Under the pieces are notes generated by a model. That model worked only from the letters and a program-made list of their open reading frames with translations, was not told the origin of the DNA and ran no database searches. A DNA stretch of 64,000 bases from Candidatus Zipacnadia bacterium (GTDB lineage: Bacteria > Armatimonadota > Zipacnadia > Zipacnadales > Zipacnadaceae): NCBI GenBank assembly GCA_029820565.1, contig JALGUR010000022.1, positions 1 through 64,000 of the forward strand, written 5' to 3'. Shown here in pieces: positions 57,413 to 64,000 of the stretch (its first letter is position 1; each line of letters opens with the position of its first letter). The position numbers and the translations under genes are program-made.

Positions 57413-58807
57413 ATTATTAAATGTGGAATTCGCCTTCTATTAGCCTCGGCGATTGTGGGGGCCCTGGTCGTTGCCAACATCGCCACCGCCCAAGCGGATG
57501 CTTTGCAAGACGCTCTGAACAAGCAACGAGATTTCAATGCGGTGCAGGTCATATATCGCCACGGTGTCCCGCACACGGACAGGCGGGGCCGGCTCATGAC
57601 GGCATATGATCCCGACCGGTCCTTTTTCCAGATCGCCGTGTGGGGTACGCCCTTGGACAAAGTGTACGGACATGAATACGACCTCACCGTCCTTAAGGAG
57701 GCTGGTTTGAACACGGTCTGGCCCTGGCCTATGTACTCGCCGGAATCGGCTCTTGAGTTGGCTCAGAAAGCCGAACTCCAGGTAGTTCTAATGAACAAAC
57801 TCAATGAAGAAGAACTGGAACAGGTAAAAGATCATCCCCATCTGCTCGGGAATATGTGGATGGATGAACCGATCGGCAGACTGGGGTCCGTGGATATGGA
57901 CGAACTGTTCGGCGAATTCCTAGCCTATAAGGAGACAGCGAATCGGATAGCGCCGGACATACCGGTATTCATCAATGACGCACCCTGGATAATGGCACCG
58001 GCAACTGCCTGGTGGGTGAAGTGGAATACCGCGGGCGATGTTTCCTGCCACGACAACTACCCGGTAATGCACCGCCGCGGGCGTGTCAAGTCTATAGGAG
58101 CTGAGCCCAACGGCGTCCCTCAGTCCGTGTCGCTGGCTGTAGCTGCTAATCAGGAGCAAAAACCAGTCTGGCTAATTGTCGGCGCTTTCGATACTCCCAG
58201 TTCCTGGGGCGCTGCCTTCCCATTCCGTTACCCGACCCCAGAGCAATTGTGTGCTTGCGTATATGCCGGCATAATTCATGGCGCTACGGGCATTATCTAC
58301 TTCACATGGGATACTTACATTTCCCGTGATGGAGCTGTCATCGGAATGTCGCCGGACCCACAGGTCGCCTATGTCCCCAATCCTCGGCAAGAGAATTATC
58401 CGCATCCGACGCCCGCCACGCCACTGCAAATGGTCAAGGGCCGGTCCCTGTGGGAGACCGCCACGCAAATCAACAAGGAACTGAGGGACCTAACCCCTGC
58501 CATTCTGTCACCAACCGTAGGAGACGAGGTCAAGTATACGGTAAACGTGGAGGGAGAGTCGCCCACGGAGATGCCCATACGGTGCCTGCTCAAGCCTCAT
58601 CCAGATGGCGGGTACGTGCTGCTGACGGTCAATATTGACGACGCGGTGCTAAACGTCACCTACAGTTTCCCCCAGCCGCTGGCGCAAGTGCACGTGCTTT
58701 ACGAGAACAGACAGCCGGAAAAGCTTGAACCCGACTCCAGCAGCTTTACTCTGATGTACGATCCGTTTGCCACCCACGTCGTTCGTATTCATTTGGGCGA
58801 ATCTTAG
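57413..58807 (+). CDS. Secreted protein, probable glycoside-hydrolase-like TIM barrel; start codon uncertain (ATT 57413 or annotated GTG 57455)
   Basis: In-frame upstream extension gives signal-like (II)KCGIRLLLASAIVGALVVANIATAQA; body VLKEAGLNTVWPWPMYSPESALELAQKAELQVV...GATGIIYFTWDTY. Confidence 0.6.
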   Translation: MIKCGIRLLLASAIVGALVVANIATAQADALQDALNKQRDFNAVQVIYRHGVPHTDRRGRLMTAYDPDRSFFQIAVWGTPLDKVYGHEYDLTVLKEAGLNTVWPWPMYSPESALELAQKAELQVVLMNKLNEEELEQVKDHPHLLGNMWMDEPIGRLGSVDMDELFGEFLAYKETANRIAPDIPVFINDAPWIMAPATAWWVKWNTAGDVSCHDNYPVMHRRGRVKSIGAEPNGVPQSVSLAVAANQEQKPVWLIVGAFDTPSSWGAAFPFRYPTPEQLCACVYAGIIHGATGIIYFTWDTYISRDGAVIGMSPDPQVAYVPNPRQENYPHPTPATPLQMVKGRSLWETATQINKELRDLTPAILSPTVGDEVKYTVNVEGESPTEMPIRCLLKPHPDGGYVLLTVNIDDAVLNVTYSFPQPLAQVHVLYENRQPEKLEPDSSSFTLMYDPFATHVVRIHLGES

Positions 58808-58854
58808 CAGCAGGATGATCGCAAGCCCGTCTCAACTCAGAGGAGAATGCGAAT

Positions 58855-59841
58855 ATGGACACCCTGGCCGGGCGGAGTTTGATATCAATACAGGATTTTT
58901 CTAACGAGGAAATCCTCAGTCTTCTGGGCCTCGCCGAGAAGATGGCTGAAGCGCTGGGTTGGGAGAACACTGATGATCGCCAGGGCCCTGAACCGCTGGA
59001 CGCCATCTTGGCCACTCTGTTTTTTGAGCCCTCCACCCGTACCCGGATGTCCTTTGAGTCGGCGATGCTGCGTCTGGGTGGTGGCGTGATCAGCATGGCT
59101 GAGGCCAAGGCCACCTCAGCGGCCAAGGGCGAAAGCCTCGCCGATACGGCCCAGATCATCAGTGGTTACTGTGATATTATTGTAGTCCGCCACTCCGAAG
59201 CAGGCTCAGCTCAGATAGTGGCCGATAATGCCACCGTGCCGGTGATAAATGCTGGCGATGGCACCCGCGAACACCCCACCCAGGCGCTGACTGACCTGTT
59301 CTGCCTACGGCGCCATAAAGGCACTCTCAGCGGGCTGAAAGTGGGACTATGCGGGGACCTGAAGTATGGGCGAACGGTGCATTCCCTGGCCCCGGCCCTG
59401 GCCCGAATGGGCTGCGAGTTGGTGTTCATCTCACCACCGGCGCTGGCTATGCCGCCTGAGATTGTCAATGACGTCCAGCAACACAGTAGTGCGTCACCAG
59501 TTCAAAGTGAAGAATTACAAGGCGCTCTGGCCGACCTGGATATGTTGTATATGACCCGCATTCAACGAGAGCGGTTTGAGGATCCCGCCGAGTACGAGCG
59601 ATACAAGGGCGTATACGTGTTGGATAAAGCAACTATGAAGCAGGCCCCGGATGATATGCTAATAATGCACCCCTTGCCCCGGGTGGACGAGATTAGCCCC
59701 GAAATTGACGATGACCCCCGCGCCCTATACTTTGAGCAGGCCACTGGTGGCGTACCAGTGCGGATGGCCTTGATTGCCCTGTTGTTAGGGATAATCGAGC
59801 AATCCGAGACCCGGAGATCCGGGCTAACTGAACCCACTTAG
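58855..59841 (+). CDS. pyrB: Aspartate carbamoyltransferase catalytic subunit
   Basis: FFEPSTRTRMSFESAMLRLGGGVISM; DGTREHPTQALTDLFCLRRHKG; MHPLPRVDEISPEIDDDPRALYFEQ. Confidence 0.94.
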   Translation: MDTLAGRSLISIQDFSNEEILSLLGLAEKMAEALGWENTDDRQGPEPLDAILATLFFEPSTRTRMSFESAMLRLGGGVISMAEAKATSAAKGESLADTAQIISGYCDIIVVRHSEAGSAQIVADNATVPVINAGDGTREHPTQALTDLFCLRRHKGTLSGLKVGLCGDLKYGRTVHSLAPALARMGCELVFISPPALAMPPEIVNDVQQHSSASPVQSEELQGALADLDMLYMTRIQRERFEDPAEYERYKGVYVLDKATMKQAPDDMLIMHPLPRVDEISPEIDDDPRALYFEQATGGVPVRMALIALLLGIIEQSETRRSGLTEPT

Positions 59842-59887
59842 GGTTTTATCAGAGTGGTTAGCATCTCCGGGCCTTCACTTGCTACAT

Positions 59888-60676
59888 CTACGTATTCGCA
59901 AACTTCTCGGGCAGGGCGCTCTTGACTCCCTGCACCATTCCCACCGCCGCTTCCCAGTAGGTATCGATATCCTGGCTCAGCGGTATGAAAGTGGAGCCCA
60001 TCCTGATCTGCTCTATGGCCGCCTCCACGCTCATCACATGGCGCCCGTAGGGAATGTTGGCGTGGCGACATGCTTCAAATACTCGCCCGATGGCCGCCGT
60101 CACCTCGGGGTGATCGCTGTTTCCCCGGTGCCCTATGGAGGCCGCCAGATCATCGGGGCCAATCAGCACCGCCTCAATGCCCTCAATCTCCAGTATCTGC
60201 TCAATGTTTTCTACGGCCTTGCCCCGCTCGATCTGGGCAATAACCATAATCATGTCGTTGGCTCCGGCCGTGTACTCGTCGAATTCCATATCCCAGCGAT
60301 TGGCCCGCGCTGAGCAGATACCCCGCACTCCCTCAGGACCAAAGCGTGTAGCCGCCACTGCTTCCCTAAACTGCTCGGGCCTCTCCAGCATCGGTATCAC
60401 CACACCCTTCACCCCCGTGTCCAGAGTTCTTTTCATGATGCCCCGGTCAGGTGTGGCCACGCGCGCCAACGGTACGGTGCCCGTGCCGGCGCAGTCTATC
60501 CCCTGGCAGATGTGCACCAGGTCATCGTACGAAATCGTGGAGTGTTCACAGTCCGCCACGATCCAGTCATACCCCACCGAAGCCATCAGCTCCGCCAGAG
60601 AACTGTTGTTCAGCGTCAACCAGCCTCCGATAGTGGGCATGCCCGCCTTCAGCTTTTCGCGAAGGGGATTAATCAT
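59888..60676 (-). CDS. HpcH/HpaI aldolase family protein
   Basis: GWLTLNNSSLAELMASVGYDWIVADCEHSTISYDDL; KGVVIPMLERPEQFREAVAATRFGPEGVRGICSARANRW; VLIGPDDLAASIGHRG. Confidence 0.9.
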   Translation of the reverse strand: MINPLREKLKAGMPTIGGWLTLNNSSLAELMASVGYDWIVADCEHSTISYDDLVHICQGIDCAGTGTVPLARVATPDRGIMKRTLDTGVKGVVIPMLERPEQFREAVAATRFGPEGVRGICSARANRWDMEFDEYTAGANDMIMVIAQIERGKAVENIEQILEIEGIEAVLIGPDDLAASIGHRGNSDHPEVTAAIGRVFEACRHANIPYGRHVMSVEAAIEQIRMGSTFIPLSQDIDTYWEAAVGMVQGVKSALPEKFANT

Positions 60677-60936
60677 AGTCCCTACCTCCTGTTTGGTCGT
60701 GAGTGTGTGGTCATGCTATTGGTTCTCCGAACCCCGTCCGATGGCCTTCAACCTCGCTTTGTCATTCAATACTATTGCCCAACCTACCTCTCACAATTGC
60801 GAGGCCGTTGCGAAAGCCACCTGTCATTGTTGCAGGGCGGGCTTGATGTCAACACAGTGGTGTGCCAGAATCATCGGTAGTAGTTGGACGATTGTTCTGT
60901 GGCAAGAGTGATGTGACTAATGCAAGGTAAGCCTGT

Positions 60937-62265
60937 TCAGGAAATGCTGATGCGGATCAGTTCGTAGTGTTGGTTGATAACATCCAACTGCGCGGTTAGA
61001 GTTTTAATGTCCTGCTGGATCTGAGAGGCCGAGCGCTGGTTCATCAAGTCGCATACTATCGCTAATCCTCTTGTAGACTGAGGGATGTCCTTGTCCAGCG
61101 TGACACTAACTTGGACTGTTCGTCGGCCGGGAACCGCCGCCAGTTCATAGCCAAGTTGAATGGGCACCGAGTCGCCATTGCTGCCCTCATAAACAATTAC
61201 CGGAAGGGCCCTAACAGTCACCACCCCTGCGTTGTGAAGTGATACCGCCACCCGGGGAGGAGGCCCGGGTAGAAATCTCACCTGCTTGATGGATAGTTCA
61301 GCCTCTACGCGGTTCACCTTCAAAGCGGATAGCGGGTCAACCAGACCCCAGCCCCGCTTGAGTGACCAAGTCTGATCACCAGCAGTTGCCGTCAGGACGG
61401 TCCGCACTTGGCCGGCATCCCATTCGGGATGCTGCGAGAACAGTAGAGCAGCAATTCCCGAAATGTGGGCAATTGCCGGACAGCCGCCGCTGATCTCTTT
61501 GTAGCCATGATCGCTTGAAATACAGGAAAGTACGCCATAGGCGCGGGCACCCGGCTGCGCACTGCTGCCCCAGGCTCCGGGAGGATAGTCGCGGAAGCCG
61601 CCCGGGGCCATGATCTGAGTCACCGGGCCATAGTCCGCAAAATCAGACGCATTGCCTTGTTTGTCACAGGGCGCTACGTTGAAGACCCCGGGATACACCG
61701 AAGGATATCCCAAGCAGCATTGAGCACCGTTGCCTCCGGTAGCCGACACTATCAGTACGCCATAATCGGCGGCATGCTGACAGGCGTTGAACAGGTCATC
61801 GGCGGACGGAATGGTCCACGAACCACGAGGGGCATCTCGCCCTCGGGCAATGTCCTTCTGGTAGCCAGCGTCGCTCAGGTTTATTACGCGGGCACTTTCC
61901 TCCACCGCGATGCGGATACCACAGACCAGGTGTTGGTCATCATAAGAGTTACAGCGTATAGGCAAAATGCGACACTCTGGGGCAAGCCCGCAGATGCCCA
62001 TGCCATTATCAATCTGGGCCGCGATGATGCCGCACATCTGGGTGCCGTGGTCAGCGAATTTCGGCTCTGACCACTGGTTCCACAGGTCAATTGGCTTCAG
62101 CATAACGCGTTGGAGGTCTGGGTGTGTCAGGTGCACACCCCGCTCAATAACTGCTACGCTGACCTCTGCCCTGCCCCGCTGGATTGCCCACACTTCAGGA
62201 AATCCTAACATGTGTAGGTTCCACTGCTGCTCGAAAAGCGGGGCATTGGGCCAGAAACTCGCCAT
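60937..62265 (-). CDS. Subtilisin (S8)-family protein with substituted catalytic residues
   Basis: VAVIERGVHLTHPDL; DHGTQMCGIIAAQIDNGMGICGLAP; ISGGCPAIAHISGIAALLFSQHP, aligned by eye to DTG / HGT / GTSxAxPxVxG motifs. Confidence 0.87.
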   Translation of the reverse strand: MASFWPNAPLFEQQWNLHMLGFPEVWAIQRGRAEVSVAVIERGVHLTHPDLQRVMLKPIDLWNQWSEPKFADHGTQMCGIIAAQIDNGMGICGLAPECRILPIRCNSYDDQHLVCGIRIAVEESARVINLSDAGYQKDIARGRDAPRGSWTIPSADDLFNACQHAADYGVLIVSATGGNGAQCCLGYPSVYPGVFNVAPCDKQGNASDFADYGPVTQIMAPGGFRDYPPGAWGSSAQPGARAYGVLSCISSDHGYKEISGGCPAIAHISGIAALLFSQHPEWDAGQVRTVLTATAGDQTWSLKRGWGLVDPLSALKVNRVEAELSIKQVRFLPGPPPRVAVSLHNAGVVTVRALPVIVYEGSNGDSVPIQLGYELAAVPGRRTVQVSVTLDKDIPQSTRGLAIVCDLMNQRSASQIQQDIKTLTAQLDVINQHYELIRISIS

Positions 62266-62347
62266 AAGTTACCCCTTTGCGCCCTGCCGTAGAGACTATG
62301 TCCTCGGCTCTTTACCCACTTCCACACTCAGCACGACAGTCCTGCCT

Positions 62348-63550
62348 CTACAACATACAGCACTGCTTGTATTTGCGGCCGCTGCCGCAGGGGCAGGGAT
62401 CATTGCGGTCGGGCGGACCGGCTGTGATATGGAGTTGGTCAAGGGGCCGGCGTTCAACCGCTACTTGATGGGCCAGTTGCGCCATACGGCTCTTGCTATA
62501 GGCAAATAATGCCCGATAAGCGCGACAGAGATAGGTCGGTTGGGCGGGATTGTCAGCAAAGAGAGTGCGATACTTCACACAACCTCCGTGACATATATCC
62601 AGCCATCCGCATTCCTGACACTGCTGACTATACTGGCTTTTGCGGGCTGCAAATTCTTGGCGGTGGGTAGAAGATAAGATCTCGGATAAGGGCTGCTCGG
62701 TAATATTGCCCAGACGCCACTGCGGGTCACAGAAAAAGTCGCAAGCGTAAATGTCGCCGTTGTACTCGCAAACAACGTAGTCCGAACAAGAGTCTTTGAA
62801 TTTGCACGAAGGGATAGTTTCTTCGGCATAGGTGATGAGAAGTTCGTCAAATAACCGGACATACAGCGAACCAGGCTCAGCGACCCACAGGTCAAACATT
62901 TCACACTGGAAATGACCATACTGTCGGGCGGTTATGGAAAAATCAGCAATCGCCGAGCCGTCCGGGGTAGTCTCCACGCAGGGAATGAATTGCAGATAAG
63001 TCAAATCATTGTGCAGGAAGAACTCAGCCAGCGCCTGGGGATAATCTACATTAGCCTCAGTAAGCAGGACCAAGATATTGAATTCTACCTGGTATTGGCG
63101 AAGAGCCTGGATCTCCGCCATCACTTGGCGGTGCGAGCCCGAGCCGTTGGCGAATGTCCGATAACGGTTATGCATCGGAGCCGGCCCATCCAGGCTGACC
63201 CCCACCAGGAACCGATTCTCCGCCAGGAAAGCAGCCCAGTCCTCATCAATGATGATAGCGTTGGTCTGGAGACTGTTGGTAATCTGCTGGCCTGGTGCTG
63301 CCATCTTTTGCTGGAATTCTATTGCCCGCCGGTAGAAGTCCAGCCCAGCCAGAGTAGGTTCCCCGCCCTGCCAGCAGAATGAGACCGGCTCACCAAAGTC
63401 TATCGTCTGGCCTATCAACTCCTCCAGCACAGCCTGTGACATTCGGTGGCGCGCAATTTCGGGGTACAGGACAGCCTTGGGGCGATAAAAGCAATACTCG
63501 CAGGCCAGGTTACAATCGGCGGAGACTGGCTTGACCAGGATCTGAACCAT
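62348..63550 (-). CDS. Radical SAM/SPASM protein resembling anaerobic sulfatase maturases (anSME), with C-terminal SEC-C zinc motif
   Basis: CNLACEYCFY; FCWQGGEPTLAGL; GVSLDGP; SPASM cysteines QCQECGWLDICHGGC; C-terminal DRNDPCPCGSGRKYKQCC. Confidence 0.92.
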   Translation of the reverse strand: MVQILVKPVSADCNLACEYCFYRPKAVLYPEIARHRMSQAVLEELIGQTIDFGEPVSFCWQGGEPTLAGLDFYRRAIEFQQKMAAPGQQITNSLQTNAIIIDEDWAAFLAENRFLVGVSLDGPAPMHNRYRTFANGSGSHRQVMAEIQALRQYQVEFNILVLLTEANVDYPQALAEFFLHNDLTYLQFIPCVETTPDGSAIADFSITARQYGHFQCEMFDLWVAEPGSLYVRLFDELLITYAEETIPSCKFKDSCSDYVVCEYNGDIYACDFFCDPQWRLGNITEQPLSEILSSTHRQEFAARKSQYSQQCQECGWLDICHGGCVKYRTLFADNPAQPTYLCRAYRALFAYSKSRMAQLAHQVAVERRPLDQLHITAGPPDRNDPCPCGSGRKYKQCCML

Positions 63551-63554
63551 TGAG

Positions 63555-63758
63555 TTAATAGTTGGCTAACAGCCTATGTACCACCAATTTAGTCCTGATA
63601 AGGTAATAATCACTAAGACTCGGCAGTAGTCTCCACCAACTCTCGTCCCCAGCCGACGGTGGCCAGGCACAACCGATGAGCAAATAGACAATCGGTGCTT
63701 TCTTAAGTTCTTTAGCCAACTGCCCCACATGAAGCTGCTCATATTGTCTGTTGGACAT
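63555..63758 (-). CDS. Small ORF (67 aa) immediately upstream of the radical SAM gene; uncertain
   Basis: MSNRQYEQLHVGQLAKELKKAPIVYLLIGCAWPPSAGDESWWRLLPSLSDYYLIRTKLVVHRLLANY; TAATG overlap with the preceding stop, 4-nt gap to the radical SAM gene. Confidence 0.45.
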   Translation of the reverse strand: MSNRQYEQLHVGQLAKELKKAPIVYLLIGCAWPPSAGDESWWRLLPSLSDYYLIRTKLVVHRLLANY

Positions 63759-64000
63759 TACTGTTTCTCCGAGAATGCGACAATATGTTTTACCATCTGG
63801 GCACGGATATCTTGAATGGATTCTGTCTCGCTGATCAACTGATCCCGTTCCTTCAGGTCGGCCAGCCAATTCTCAGCCTGTTTTATGGCCACGGCATCCG
63901 GATTGGTCTTCTTGGCGGCTTCCAGACAGTCAAGTAGAGTAGATAAGTAGCGCAAATCATCCTTGGCCTCACGCATGGTCTCCCACTTGATAGTCGGCAC
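63758..64000 (-). CDS. C-terminal fragment of a larger protein running off the window
   Basis: Open to the right edge; WETMREAKDDLRYLSTLLDCLEAAKK resembles C-termini of DUF4091/glycoside-hydrolase-like proteins. Confidence 0.5.
   Translation of the reverse strand: MPTIKWETMREAKDDLRYLSTLLDCLEAAKKTNPDAVAIKQAENWLADLKERDQLISETESIQDIRAQMVKHIVAFSEKQ

Noticed and set aside
63555-63758. 67-aa ORF as a RiPP precursor or creatininase fragment
   Set aside because: Position fits a precursor, but there is no Cys-rich core or leader motif; KKAPIVYLLIGCA resembles a creatininase N-terminus only weakly, so neither is claimed.

Overview
This 64 kb bacterial chromosomal window is gene-dense and shows no rRNA, tRNA, CRISPR array or obvious prophage. 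The phylum is not assignable with confidence; gene content suggests an anaerobic, uncultivated-type bacterium rich in Fe-S, corrinoid-type and URO-D family proteins. From left to right it contains: secreted beta-helix proteins, one decayed; a corrinoid-activator-like ASKHA protein; a long minus-strand Fe-S/metal block (about 3.8-19.9 kb) with Mrp/MinD ATPases, NifX-like proteins, DUF5320-like proteins, ferredoxins, FmdB and GroES; a dnaG-rpoD operon; a collagen-like secreted protein; an AbrB-TolC-HlyD-RND efflux operon; hslVU; DUF2283/DUF4258/HicB-like genes; a Xer-type recombinase; larA-pgeF-pyrF-pyrB; and a radical SAM/SPASM-SEC-C gene next to a subtilase-like gene. The strongest unusual observations are: (1) the primary sigma factor RpoD carries about 325 aa of Ig-like (Big_5/SbsA-type) sequence inserted in frame between regions 1.2 and 2, arranged as a split domain around two complete ones; (2) a subtilisin-family protein has Asp->Glu and Ser->Cys at the expected catalytic positions and is encoded beside an anSME-like radical SAM protein; (3) several sequence-unrelated intergenic palindromic families share one architecture (outer stem plus two hairpins), including an 87-bp tandem array, nested insertions of one palindrome in the loop of another, and an in-frame palindrome fragment in a Xer recombinase; (4) a NifX-like protein is fused to a DUF5320-like Gly/Met-rich coiled-coil tail within the Fe-S block; (5) groES is preceded by a promoter and CIRCE operator with no groEL nearby. 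All family assignments come from reading motifs in the translations; no database search was run.
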